A stretch of DNA of 64,000 bases from an uncultured Eudoraea sp. (GTDB lineage Bacteria; Bacteroidota; Bacteroidia; Flavobacteriales; Flavobacteriaceae), in the NCBI RefSeq assembly GCF_947260015.1, contig NZ_CAMYOM010000004.1, forward strand, positions 41,997 through 105,996. The letters are read 5' to 3'. Shown one piece after another: positions 17,534 to 26,639 of this stretch; position 1 is the first letter of the stretch, and each line of letters begins with the position of its first letter. The translations under genes were made by a program, and so were the position numbers. The notes beneath the pieces were generated by a model, which was given only the letters and a program-made list of their open reading frames with translations, was not told the origin of the DNA and did not search any database.

Positions 17534-20302
17534 ATGAGTAATACAACCAACATACAATTGAATTCAGACAATGAACTGGAGGCTGGTATTGATTCCATAT
17601 CACAACCAAGATTTCTTAAGCTGGCTGGTTTGGAACCACTGGTTATTACCCCGGACAGCAATTTTATTAATATAGGGGAAAGAACTAATGTAGCTGGTTC
17701 AAGAAGGTTTCTTCGATTAATTAAAGAAGAAAAATATGAGGAAGCCCTCGAAATAGCCAGGCACCAGGTGGAAGGTGGAGCCCAGATTATTGATATAAAT
17801 ATGGACGATGGCCTGATAGATGGAAAACAAGCCATGATCAGGTTTTTGAATTTGGTAATGGCCGAGCCAGACATTGCGCGCGTTCCTATAATGATAGATA
17901 GCTCCAAATGGGAGATTATTGAGGCCGGATTACAACTTGTTCAGGGAAAATGTATTGTCAATTCGATTAGTTTAAAGGAAGGAGAAAAAGAATTTATTAG
18001 GCAGGCAAAATTAATACGTCTTTATGGGGCTGCTGTAATAATCATGGCGTTTGACGAAAAAGGCCAGGCAGATAATTTTGAGAGACGGATTGAAATAGCG
18101 AAAAGATCTTATGATATATTAGTCAATAGTGTTCATTTCCCGCCGGAAGATATCATTTTTGATCTTAATATTTTTCCTGTAGCAACCGGAATGGATGAAC
18201 ACAAACAGAATTCGGTAGATTTTATTGAAGCTACGGCCTGGGTTCGAAAAAACCTACCTTATTGCAGTGTTAGCGGGGGGGTGAGTAACGTGTCTTTTTC
18301 ATTTAGAGGCAATACACCCGTTCGTGAGGCAATGCATTCGGTTTTCTTGTACCATGCTATTCAGGCCGGAATGAATATGGGAATTGTTAATCCTGCCATA
18401 CTTGAAGTCTACGACGATATTCCAAAAGATCTATTGGATAGGGTAGAAGATGTCATTTTAAACAGAAGGGATGACGCCACAGAACGTCTCCTCGATTTTG
18501 CTGAAACTGTGGTTGGTAAAGCAAGGGATAACAAAGCGGATGATTCATGGCGAAAAGATTCGCTTCAGGAAAGAATTACCCGGGCTTTGGTAAAGGGAAT
18601 AGATCAATACATTGTATCAGATGTGGAAGAAGCAAGGTTGGCCGTCGTTAAGCCTATTGAGGTAATTGAAGGCCATTTAATGACAGGGATGAATGTGGTT
18701 GGGGATCTCTTCGGAAGTGGAAAAATGTTCCTGCCACAGGTAGTTAAGTCTGCAAGGGTAATGAAAAAGGCAGTTGCTTATTTATTGCCTTATATTGAAG
18801 AAGATAAAGACAATATATCACAGTTCGCAGGTAAAATCTTAATGGCTACAGTTAAGGGTGATGTACATGATATAGGCAAGAATATTGTAAGTGTGGTACT
18901 GGCTTGCAATAACTATGAAATTATTGATTTGGGCGTTATGGTTCCACCTGAAAAAATAATTCAAAAAGCTAAAGAAGAACAGGTAGATGTAATAGGATTA
19001 AGTGGACTTATTACCCCTTCTCTGGATGAAATGGTTCATCTGGCCCGCGAAATGGAACGTGAGGGTTTTAAAATACCGTTATTGATAGGAGGGGCAACAA
19101 CCAGTAAGGCACATACTGCAGTAAAGATTGATCCGCAGTACAGCGCCTCTGTAGTCCATGTAAATGACGCCTCACGGGCCGTTACTGTTCTGGGTGACCT
19201 GTTAAAGAAAGATTCTGCAGATAATTATAAGGCATTGGTTAAAACTGACTATTCTTCCTTCAGGGAGAAATTTCTAAGTCGCGGAAAACAGAAGGAATAC
19301 CTAAGTCTGGAAGATGCAAGAAACAATAAGTTTCATATAGACTGGGATGCTTCTGATATTGTAAAACCCAATAATTTAGGAATAGAAGTGATTAGGGATA
19401 TGGACCTTCAGCTTTTAGAGGAATTTATAGATTGGACACCATTTTTCCGAAGTTGGGACTTACATGGAAAATACCCTGCAATATTGAGCGATGAAATTGT
19501 AGGTGAGCAGGCTTCTGAGTTATATGACGATGCTCGTTTAATGCTGAAAAAGATATTCGAGGAGAAGTTATTGACGGCAAAAGCGGTTTTCGGACTTTTT
19601 TGTGCTAATTCAATTAATGATGATGATATTGAGGTACTTGCTCATCCTGTAAATACAGATACGGCTGACAAAAAAGAGGCAAATACGCATCTTATTTTTA
19701 GGACTTTGCGCCAGCAATCCAAAAAAAGACGAGGTGTTCCGAATATAGCTCTGGCAGATTTCATTGCGCCCAAAGAAACTGCAATACAAGATTATATAGG
19801 CTGCTTTTGCGTTTCAGCTGGTTTTGGTACGAATGAACTTGCCGAAGAATATGAAAAAAACCTTGATGACTACAATGCTATTATGATCAAAGCATTGGCC
19901 GACAGACTAGCTGAGGCCTTTGCTGAGTATTTACATAAAGAAGTGCGAAAGAAAGCTTGGGGATATGCAGGAAAAGAACACCTCTCCAATGAAAATTTGA
20001 TAAAAGAAGAATACAGGGGAATAAGGCCGGCACCGGGCTACCCGGCTTGTCCCGATCATACCGAAAAATTGACCATCTGGGAATTACTGGACGTAGACAA
20101 TGCGATTGGAGTTAAATTGACAGATAATCTGGCTATGTTCCCTGCGGCCAGTGTAAGTGGATATTATTTTGCACATCCGGAGGCTCGATATTTTGGATTG
20201 GGTAAGATAACAGCAGACCAGATTGTTGATTATGCCGGGAGGAAAGAAATTGATTTGAGTAAAGCAAGGAAATGGCTTGCCCCAAATATGGCTGATGAAT
20301 AA
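17534..20302 (+). CDS. metH: Methionine synthase, folate-, cobalamin- and SAM-binding modules (split MetH, C-terminal part)
   Basis: A 922-residue protein with the remaining MetH modules in order. The pterin-binding barrel ([14 protein letters not shown] near residue 44) is followed by the B12 helical cap. The cobalamin-binding domain has [10 protein letters not shown], whose His replaces the lower axial ligand. The C-terminal reactivation domain carries [15 protein letters not shown]. It transfers methyl from methyl-tetrahydrofolate to homocysteine bound by the preceding protein. There is no frameshift between the two genes: the first ends with a proper stop and this one has its own ATG, so the split looks genuine. 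Confidence 0.95.
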   Translation: MSNTTNIQLNSDNELEAGIDSISQPRFLKLAGLEPLVITPDSNFINIGERTNVAGSRRFLRLIKEEKYEEALEIARHQVEGGAQIIDINMDDGLIDGKQAMIRFLNLVMAEPDIARVPIMIDSSKWEIIEAGLQLVQGKCIVNSISLKEGEKEFIRQAKLIRLYGAAVIIMAFDEKGQADNFERRIEIAKRSYDILVNSVHFPPEDIIFDLNIFPVATGMDEHKQNSVDFIEATAWVRKNLPYCSVSGGVSNVSFSFRGNTPVREAMHSVFLYHAIQAGMNMGIVNPAILEVYDDIPKDLLDRVEDVILNRRDDATERLLDFAETVVGKARDNKADDSWRKDSLQERITRALVKGIDQYIVSDVEEARLAVVKPIEVIEGHLMTGMNVVGDLFGSGKMFLPQVVKSARVMKKAVAYLLPYIEEDKDNISQFAGKILMATVKGDVHDIGKNIVSVVLACNNYEIIDLGVMVPPEKIIQKAKEEQVDVIGLSGLITPSLDEMVHLAREMEREGFKIPLLIGGATTSKAHTAVKIDPQYSASVVHVNDASRAVTVLGDLLKKDSADNYKALVKTDYSSFREKFLSRGKQKEYLSLEDARNNKFHIDWDASDIVKPNNLGIEVIRDMDLQLLEEFIDWTPFFRSWDLHGKYPAILSDEIVGEQASELYDDARLMLKKIFEEKLLTAKAVFGLFCANSINDDDIEVLAHPVNTDTADKKEANTHLIFRTLRQQSKKRRGVPNIALADFIAPKETAIQDYIGCFCVSAGFGTNELAEEYEKNLDDYNAIMIKALADRLAEAFAEYLHKEVRKKAWGYAGKEHLSNENLIKEEYRGIRPAPGYPACPDHTEKLTIWELLDVDNAIGVKLTDNLAMFPAASVSGYYFAHPEARYFGLGKITADQIVDYAGRKEIDLSKARKWLAPNMADE

Positions 20303-20405
20303 GTTAGAAATCCTGCAGGATTTAGTCAGCAACAATGAATTACCGGAATAAAATTAATATTCAAAAATATTTCGAACAAAAAATTTTGAAAAGCAGCAAG
20401 CATAA

Positions 20406-21359
20406 ATGAAAGTCACCGAACATATTGAAAGTGCTAATGGGGATACATTATTCTCTTTTGAAATTATTCCTCCCGTTAAAGGCAGAAATATAAAAGAGTT
20501 ATACGATAACATTGATCCTTTAATGGATTTCAACCCACCCTTTATAGATGTAACCACTTCAAGGGAAGAATATATATATATAGATAAAAATGGACTTTTA
20601 GATAAAAAGCTTACACGTATGAGGCCCGGTACGGTCGGGATATGTGCTTCAATAAAGCACAAATATGATGTAGATACAATTCCGCATGTACTATGTGGTG
20701 GATTTACAAAAGAAGAAACAGAATACTTACTTGTAGATTGTCATTACCTGGGGATAGACAATATTATGGCTCTTCGGGGAGATGCAATGAAAGAAGAAAA
20801 GTATTTTGAACCCTCTAAAGGGGGTCACCTCTACGCATCCGAACTGGTGGAGCAAATACATAATCTAAACTGTGGACAGTATTTGCATGAGGTTGTGGAG
20901 ACCGATTATTGTGCAGATTTCTGTATTGGTATAGCGGGATATCCCGAAAAACACATGGAAGCACCTTCTTTACAAACCGATTTAAAATGGCTAAAGAAAA
21001 AAGTTGAGCTTGGAGCCAATTATGTAGTAACACAAATGTTTTTTGACAATAAAAAGTTTTTTGATTTTGTCAAAGCCGCAAGAGATTTAGGCATTACCGT
21101 ACCCATAATTCCCGGATTAAAACCTATTGCAGTTAAAAGGCACCTACAATTATTACCTCAGGTATTTAGAATTGACCTTCCACAAGACTTGATTGATGCC
21201 GTGGAAAAGTGTAAAGACAATAAAGAAGTACGGCAGGTAGGGATTGAATGGGCCATTGAACAATCAAAAGAATTAAAGGAGGCAGGAGTACCTGTACTTC
21301 ATTATTATTCCATGGGCAAATCAACTAATATTAAAGCTATTGCCAAAGCAGTATTTTAA
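20406..21359 (+). CDS. metF: Methylenetetrahydrofolate reductase
   Basis: FAD enzyme that reduces 5,10-methylene-THF to 5-methyl-THF, the methyl donor for the MetH proteins just upstream. A 317-residue TIM-barrel protein with SFEIIPPVKG near the N-terminus, DNIMALRGD in the middle, and GANYVVTQMFFDN. It starts 103 bp after metH with no terminator visible between them, so control by the same SAM-I riboswitch is likely. Confidence 0.95.
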   Translation: MKVTEHIESANGDTLFSFEIIPPVKGRNIKELYDNIDPLMDFNPPFIDVTTSREEYIYIDKNGLLDKKLTRMRPGTVGICASIKHKYDVDTIPHVLCGGFTKEETEYLLVDCHYLGIDNIMALRGDAMKEEKYFEPSKGGHLYASELVEQIHNLNCGQYLHEVVETDYCADFCIGIAGYPEKHMEAPSLQTDLKWLKKKVELGANYVVTQMFFDNKKFFDFVKAARDLGITVPIIPGLKPIAVKRHLQLLPQVFRIDLPQDLIDAVEKCKDNKEVRQVGIEWAIEQSKELKEAGVPVLHYYSMGKSTNIKAIAKAVF

Positions 21360-21528
21360 TTGAATGGGTCTTTTTATAATGCATTTTATTTTAAAAGAAG
21401 GGCTACTCTGCTAAGTTACCTCGGCAATAGCTATTACTTTGAGTATTAAGTACCTTCCAGAAATACCCTGATATGAACTCGAAACATACGGAGTAAACTA
21501 CTCGTAATATTTGCTATTTTTACACCCA

Positions 21529-22629
21529 ATGGACACCAAATTTTTTTACATCTGCCTACTTTCATGTATGTGGTGTTTTTCCCAAAAAGAAGAAACACCT
21601 ACGTGGTTTACCATAGATGCTAACCCTTATTATGGTTCCGTAATCCTCCATAATCAAGATATATCACATTTAATTAATGCCCATCCTTCAGGAGTTATAC
21701 TTGGTTTTAACAAGAAGAATTATGGATTAAAAGAATGGCATCAGGAATATAATTATCCCGATACAGGTATTTCCTTTGTTTATCAGGATATGAAGTACGA
21801 AACCCTTGGTTCAAATTATAGTTTGTACGCACATTATAATTTTTATTTCTTTAAACGGAACATGCAATTCAGAATTGGCCAGGGCCTAGCCTATAACACA
21901 AATCCCTACGATAAGAATCAAAATTTCAGAAATAACGCCTATGGGTCCCACATTATGAGCTCTACCTTATTAATGCTCAATTATCACAAGGAACAACTAT
22001 TCAAAAACTTGGGAATTAAAGCAGGAATATCCATTATTCATTATTCTAATGCTAACGTGAAAGCACCCAATACTTCTACGAATACATTTGCTTTTAATGC
22101 GGGACTTGTTTACAATTTGAATGGAAATGAAGAGATTGTTTATATTAAGAATCCTAATAAAGAAAAAATTACCCAACCTGTTAAAGCTAATCTTGTATTT
22201 AGAGGCGGTATTAATGAGAGCGATGTGGTTAATTCGGGCCAGTTTCCGTTTTATATTTTATCAGCTTATGGGGACAAGCGCTTATCCCGAAAAAGTGGAA
22301 TACAGTTGGGGGCAGAGGTGTTTTTTTCAAATTTTTTAAAAGAATTGATCCGTTATCAGTCCATATCCTTTCCTGAGATGGATGTTAATCCCGATACAGA
22401 TTATAAACGAGTGGGTATGTTCCTGGGATATGAACTCTATATTTCTAAATTAAGCGCTATCGCTCAGCTGGGTTATTATATTTATTATCCTTTTGATTTT
22501 GAATCTAAAGTGTACAATAGAATTGGTTTAAAATATTATTTTGGAAAAAAGTTATTTGGTGCAGTTACTTTAAAATCACATGGTGCTGCAGCCGAGGCGG
22601 TAGAGTTTGGACTTGGAATACGTTTATAG
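21529..22629 (+). CDS. PagL-like acyloxyacyl/lipid A deacylase family outer-membrane protein
   Basis: Predicted exported beta-barrel. From ATG 21529 the N-terminus is a signal peptide (KFFYICLLSCMWCFSQ); a TTG at 21511 is in frame but would spoil it. Residues near 170-185 contain HYSNANVKAP, matching the PagL HxSN catalytic segment. Members remove the 3-O acyl chain from lipid A. At 366 residues it is roughly twice the length of PagL, as in many Bacteroidetes members, with extra barrel-like strands in the C-terminal half. Catalytic activity is not certain. Stand-alone context downstream of metF. Confidence 0.7.
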   Translation: MDTKFFYICLLSCMWCFSQKEETPTWFTIDANPYYGSVILHNQDISHLINAHPSGVILGFNKKNYGLKEWHQEYNYPDTGISFVYQDMKYETLGSNYSLYAHYNFYFFKRNMQFRIGQGLAYNTNPYDKNQNFRNNAYGSHIMSSTLLMLNYHKEQLFKNLGIKAGISIIHYSNANVKAPNTSTNTFAFNAGLVYNLNGNEEIVYIKNPNKEKITQPVKANLVFRGGINESDVVNSGQFPFYILSAYGDKRLSRKSGIQLGAEVFFSNFLKELIRYQSISFPEMDVNPDTDYKRVGMFLGYELYISKLSAIAQLGYYIYYPFDFESKVYNRIGLKYYFGKKLFGAVTLKSHGAAAEAVEFGLGIRL

Positions 22630-22658
22630 AAGTTACCGGCAATAAATTTATTTAAGGC

Positions 22659-23432
22659 ATGAAGCATTTAAAAAGTATATATTTAGTAACGGTCATGGTA
22701 TATGGACTCATTTTTTTGATGAGTTGTAATGGAGATAGTGTACCCGATTGCTTCCAAAATGAAGGGGACATCATACGTGATGTTATCCCCGTAGAAAGCT
22801 TTACAAAAATAACGGTTAATGAAAATACCAAATTGGTCCTTAAAGAGGGGAGTACAACATTGGTAGAAGTTGAAACTGGGAAATTTTTACGTAACGAAGT
22901 GAAAGCTGAAGTTAAGGAGGGGAGACTCTTGCTAACGGACACTAATAATTGTAATTTATTCAGGCCATACGGTGTTACAACCTTTTATGTCACAGCGCCA
23001 AATATTACAGAAATCAGAAGCAATACAGGATTTTCTACAGTTAGTGATGGGGTATTAGCCTATCCTCAGATTGCTCTAATCTCTGAAAGCTTTAACGATC
23101 CCGACAACCTGACTACAGATGGTGAGTTTGACCTGGAATTGGCATCACAGAATGTAAATGTACTGGTTAACGGTATTGCATATTTTAAACTTAAGGGAAG
23201 TTCCGCTAATTTAAATGTTTTTATTGCGGCCGGAGATTCCAGAGTTGAAGCGGCATCACTATTAGTTCAAAATGCAACTTTTAATCATAGAGGAAGTAAT
23301 GATATACTCATTAATCCACAGGAATCATTAAGAGGCACAATTCGGGGTACAGGGGATGTAAGGAGCTATAATCGTCCAGATATTGTAGAAGTGCAAGAAA
23401 TCTACAAAGGGAAATTAATTTTTGATGACTAA
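22659..23432 (+). CDS. Head-GIN domain (DUF2807) lipoprotein
   Basis: A lipoprotein signal ending in the lipobox LMSC (Cys at residue 23) is followed by a repetitive beta-rich domain of the DUF2807 type (FTKITVNENTKLVLKEG, then TFYVTAPNITEI). Such proteins are common in the Bacteroidetes envelope and have no defined function. A second DUF2807 protein is at 29925. The next gene begins two bases after the stop codon. Confidence 0.85.
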   Translation: MKHLKSIYLVTVMVYGLIFLMSCNGDSVPDCFQNEGDIIRDVIPVESFTKITVNENTKLVLKEGSTTLVEVETGKFLRNEVKAEVKEGRLLLTDTNNCNLFRPYGVTTFYVTAPNITEIRSNTGFSTVSDGVLAYPQIALISESFNDPDNLTTDGEFDLELASQNVNVLVNGIAYFKLKGSSANLNVFIAAGDSRVEAASLLVQNATFNHRGSNDILINPQESLRGTIRGTGDVRSYNRPDIVEVQEIYKGKLIFDD

Positions 23433-23434
23433 AA

Positions 23435-24514
23435 GTGAGCCAATTTCTAAGGGCCATTAATGAATTATTTGTTTTGAGAAATAATTTGAAATATGATACT
23501 ATGAATGTTGATTTGACTGTTGCAGATGAGTTATTAAATGCACTTGTAAGTCAACACAAGGTACCGGGCTTGTCTATTACTGTAATGAAAAACAGGAAGG
23601 TTCTATTGCAAAAAGGTTATGGTTATGCAAATATTGAAACCAAATCCCCTGTTGATCCTTTAAAAACGATATTTCGGATAGCGAGTGCATCAAAGCCAAT
23701 TGCGGCTACTGCGCTTGCTCTTATGGTTGAAGAAAACACATTAGATTTAGACACCTCTTTTTATAGATATGTGCCGTATTATCCGCAAAAATCTTATGAT
23801 TTTACTATAAGGCAGCTAGCCGGGCATACTGCAGGTATTCGGGGATACAAGGGTAAGGAATATGCGCTTAATAAGGCATTTGGTATAAAAGAAGGTATTG
23901 AGATTTTTAAGGATGATGATTTGTTGTTCATTCCCGGCTCAGATTATCTCTATACAAGCTATGATTGGGTTCTGGTATCTCTGGCCATGCAGGAAAAAAG
24001 TTCTATCCCATTTTCAGATTATGTTGAACAATCCGTATTAAAGCCTCTGGGCCTTTTTGATACCAATCCAGAGCTACCGGATGATAAAGATAAAAATAGG
24101 GCTACATTTTACACAAAAAAATTTTCAGGGTTTGTAAAGGCGGTACCTGTAAACAATCAATACAAACTTGCAGGCGGTGGCTATCTATCCACTACTGTAG
24201 ATCTTGCCAAATTTGGTCAGGCGTATCTTGATAAAAAAATAGCTAAAGAAGCAGTTATTAATCAATTTATTACTACACAAAAAATAGGTGATATCCCTAC
24301 TTATTATGGCCTCGGATGGCAGACAAGTCTTGATAATAAAGGGAGACCCTACTTCGGACATGTTGGAAATGGGGTTGGAGGGTATTCAAATTTTTTTATT
24401 TACCCTCAACAAAACATTGTAATCGCACTTTTAATAAATTGTACAGATCCCAAAGTGCAGTCCGAATTGGATTCTATCAATGAAGTTTTACTTTCCACTG
24501 AAATGATTAGCTGA
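23435..24514 (+). CDS. Serine hydrolase, beta-lactamase/penicillin-binding family
   Basis: Class C beta-lactamase-like fold. The SxxK nucleophile is SASK at residues 84-87, the second motif is YTSYDW where YxN is usual, and the third is HVGNGVGG. No signal peptide is visible with either start. GTG 23435 follows the upstream stop by two bases, but ATG 23501 (residue 23) gives a more typical N-terminus (MNVDLTVADELLNALV), so the first 22 residues may not be translated. Substrate unknown; peptidase or esterase activity is possible. It converges on gldA with one base between stop codons. Confidence 0.8.
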   Translation: MSQFLRAINELFVLRNNLKYDTMNVDLTVADELLNALVSQHKVPGLSITVMKNRKVLLQKGYGYANIETKSPVDPLKTIFRIASASKPIAATALALMVEENTLDLDTSFYRYVPYYPQKSYDFTIRQLAGHTAGIRGYKGKEYALNKAFGIKEGIEIFKDDDLLFIPGSDYLYTSYDWVLVSLAMQEKSSIPFSDYVEQSVLKPLGLFDTNPELPDDKDKNRATFYTKKFSGFVKAVPVNNQYKLAGGGYLSTTVDLAKFGQAYLDKKIAKEAVINQFITTQKIGDIPTYYGLGWQTSLDNKGRPYFGHVGNGVGGYSNFFIYPQQNIVIALLINCTDPKVQSELDSINEVLLSTEMIS

Positions 24515-24515
24515 T

Positions 24516-25412
24516 TTAGTTACCGGTTAATTCTGTAAACAAACCCTCCAGATTTTTATTCTTTCGGCTAAGTTGTAGCGTTTTTAGTTCATTGTCATGA
24601 GCAAAATCAAAAACAACTGGCCGCATATCTTTAGAAGTGCCAAAGGTAATTTCATATACGAACCCGGCCGTGTTAACGACCTTAGTAGCGTTGGGCAATC
24701 TTTCCAGAAATGCCTCTTCCACGCGATAATCAAATTCAACTTCAATTATTTGTTCATTCTCCTCCCTCAGATCGGCAAGTTTTTTATCTGCCACCAGAAT
24801 TCCCTCGTTAATAATAAGTACCCTGTCGCAAACGGCTTCTACTTCTTTCATAATATGAGTTGATAGAAGAATAGTCTTTTTTTTGCTGATCTGTTTAATA
24901 AGTTTTCTAATTTCAATAAGTTGATTAGGATCTAAGCCCGTCGTGGGTTCATCTAAAATTAGTACTTCAGGATCATGAAGAAGCGCAGAGGCAAGGCCTA
25001 CTCGTTGTTGATATCCTTTAGATAAAGCACTAATTTTTTTATGGGCTTCCGGGCTCAATCCGGTTTGTTCTATTACTGTGTTTATTCTTTTTTTAGATAT
25101 TTTATAAACTTCGGCATTAAAAGCGAGATATTCTTTTACATACATGTCTTTGTAGAGTGGGTTATGTTCCGGTAAATACCCTATACTTTTTTGCACTTCT
25201 CTTGGCTTATATAGCACGTCATACTCATTAACAAAAGCTTCGCCTTTGTCGGCTTTACTGTAAGTGGTCAGAATCTTCATCATGGTAGATTTCCCTGCTC
25301 CGTTTGGGCCTAAGAATCCTACAATCTCGCCTTTTTTTATCTCAAAAGACACGTTATTTAGTGCGTTTTGCGAACCAAAACTCTTAGAGATATTTATGAC
25401 CTTTAAAGACAT
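24516..25412 (-). CDS. gldA: Gliding-motility ABC transporter ATPase GldA
   Basis: ATP-binding subunit of the GldA-GldF-GldG transporter, which is needed for gliding in Flavobacterium. Walker A GPNGAGKST is at residues 35-43, the signature LSKGYQQRVG follows, then Walker B VLILDEPTTGLDP and the switch histidine in LLSTHIMKE. The length of 298 residues and the C-terminal region match GldA better than other ABC-2 ATPases. gldF and gldG are not in the window. It is divergent from the Phe/Tyr operon. Confidence 0.9.
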   Translation of the reverse strand: MSLKVINISKSFGSQNALNNVSFEIKKGEIVGFLGPNGAGKSTMMKILTTYSKADKGEAFVNEYDVLYKPREVQKSIGYLPEHNPLYKDMYVKEYLAFNAEVYKISKKRINTVIEQTGLSPEAHKKISALSKGYQQRVGLASALLHDPEVLILDEPTTGLDPNQLIEIRKLIKQISKKKTILLSTHIMKEVEAVCDRVLIINEGILVADKKLADLREENEQIIEVEFDYRVEEAFLERLPNATKVVNTAGFVYEITFGTSKDMRPVVFDFAHDNELKTLQLSRKNKNLEGLFTELTGN

Positions 25413-25642
25413 GTGCTAAATTTTTCGTAAAAATAAACATTAGAAGTTTAAGCCCGAATTTCGTTTAGATAATTTTGATTAATCAATTGAAATATTTAAG
25501 AATAAGAAGCATGACCTTACTTAAAGTAATGATAAATTCTCAAAAAAAAATTACATTCAAAAAATTATCCGCAAAGAAATCGAGGATACTGTGAATATTC
25601 AAAAAAATATATTTATAAACATCGATTTTTAAATTTAATATA
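25413..25642. other. Intergenic spacer between gldA and the pheA leader
   Basis: AT-rich spacer carrying the outward promoters of gldA (minus strand) and the Phe/Tyr operon. I see no gene, repeat or clear operator here; the informative part of the gap starts at 25643. Confidence 0.6.
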
Positions 25643-25650
25643 TACCTTAG
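25643..25650 (+). promoter_or_regulatory. Possible -7 box of the pheA leader transcript
   Basis: TACCTTAG is one mismatch from TAnnTTTG, 18 bp before the leader-peptide start codon. No clear -33 TTTG is found, so this is tentative. Confidence 0.35.
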
Positions 25651-25668
25651 CCACAGATTTGAGGAAAA

Positions 25669-25740
25669 ATGACTCGTAATTATTTTTGGAATGGTTTCTA
25701 TTTTTATTTCTTTTTTAAAGGAAGTATGGGACTGTTTTAG
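25669..25740 (+). CDS. Phe/Tyr-rich leader peptide of the pheA operon
   Basis: A 23-codon ORF: MTRNYFWNGF, then YFYFFF, then KGSMGLF and TAG. It has seven Phe (residues 6, 10, 12, 14-16, 23), three Tyr (5, 11, 13) and one Trp, so 11 of 23 residues are aromatic. GAGG at 25661-25664 stands 4 nt before the ATG, a good Shine-Dalgarno in a phylum that rarely uses one. The codons for residues 19-22 contain TATGGGACT (25725-25733), which pairs with the 5' arm of the downstream terminator. It resembles enterobacterial PheL in logic, not in sequence. It is most likely a sensor of charged tRNA-Phe, with no function as a protein. Confidence 0.85.
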   Translation: MTRNYFWNGFYFYFFFKGSMGLF

Positions 25741-25794
25741 AATATTGTGAACAATATATCAGATAAAGTCCCGTAAAATACGGGATTTTTTTTT
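25725..25794 (+). promoter_or_regulatory. Transcription attenuator of the pheA operon (antiterminator/terminator pair)
   Basis: The antiterminator is TATGGGACT (25725-25733) with AGTCCCGTA (25767-25775): 9 pairs, one of them G-U. The competing terminator is TCCCGTA (25769-25775), loop AAA, TACGGGA (25779-25785), then nine T. A separate hairpin ATATTGT-GA-ACAATAT (25742-25757) lies in the antiterminator loop. A ribosome stalled on the Phe codons at 25696-25716 leaves 25725-25733 free, so the antiterminator forms. A ribosome at the stop codon (25738) covers it, so the terminator forms. Confidence 0.85.
25769..25794 (+). terminator. Attenuator terminator before pheA
   Basis: Seven-pair stem with an AAA loop and a T9 tract, ending 17 bp before the pheA ATG. 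There is no gene on this strand upstream for it to terminate except the leader. Confidence 0.9.
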
Positions 25795-25811
25795 GAAAGT
25801 AATTTAACCAT

Positions 25812-26639
25812 ATGGGTTTTAAAATAGCCATACAGGGAATAAGAGGTTCTAATCATCATCAGGTGGCTTTGGATTATTTTGGTGATGAAATAGATTTGGT
25901 GGAATGCATGTCATTTCATACGTTGGTGGACCAATTGCTAAATAAGCAAGCGGATAAGGGAATAATGGCTATCGAAAATTCAATTGCAGGATCAATAATA
26001 CCCAATTATGCCCTTGTATATCATAATAATTTGCACATTATTGGAGAATACTATCTGAATATCCATCACAATTTGATGGTTTTAGACGGGCAGCGATTGT
26101 CAGACATTAAGGAAGTCCGATCGCATCCAATGGCTCTATTACAATGTAGAGAGTATTTAAAGTCTCAATCCCATATAAAAATGGTTGAAGACTTTGATAC
26201 TGCAGAAACAGCAAAACAAATTCAGGAAAAACAATTGAAAGGGATAGCCGCGATTGCTCCAGCAGTGGCTGCAGATCTATACGATTTAAAGATCATTGAG
26301 CCTGAAATACAGACCATAAAGAATAATTCTACAAGATTTATCATCGTAAAGACACAGAATAAGGAAATTCCAAAAGAAGAAATCAACAAAGCATCCATAC
26401 GTTTTATTACAGATCATAAGAGAGGTAGTTTAGCTGCGGTTCTAAATGTTATGAGTGATTGCAATTTGAATTTGACCAAAATACAGTCGTTACCGATTAT
26501 TGAAACGCCATGGAAATATGCATTTTTCGTGGATATAACTTTTGAGGATTACAATCATTTTACTAAAGCGAAATCATTATTGCAAATCATGTCGGAAGAT
26601 TTCAAGGTTTTAGGTGAATATAAAAATGCTCGTTTATGA
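25812..26639 (+). CDS. pheA: Prephenate dehydratase
   Basis: Converts prephenate to phenylpyruvate. Residues about 1-180 are the catalytic domain with AIENSIAGS near 57 and the NNSTRF motif near 175. Residues about 195-275 are an ACT domain. The Phe-binding ACT motifs GALV and ESRP of other enzymes read GSLA and QSLP here, so allosteric Phe inhibition may differ. There is no chorismate mutase domain; that activity is in the fourth gene of the operon. First gene after the attenuator; its stop overlaps the next start (ATGA). Confidence 0.95.
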   Translation: MGFKIAIQGIRGSNHHQVALDYFGDEIDLVECMSFHTLVDQLLNKQADKGIMAIENSIAGSIIPNYALVYHNNLHIIGEYYLNIHHNLMVLDGQRLSDIKEVRSHPMALLQCREYLKSQSHIKMVEDFDTAETAKQIQEKQLKGIAAIAPAVAADLYDLKIIEPEIQTIKNNSTRFIIVKTQNKEIPKEEINKASIRFITDHKRGSLAAVLNVMSDCNLNLTKIQSLPIIETPWKYAFFVDITFEDYNHFTKAKSLLQIMSEDFKVLGEYKNARL

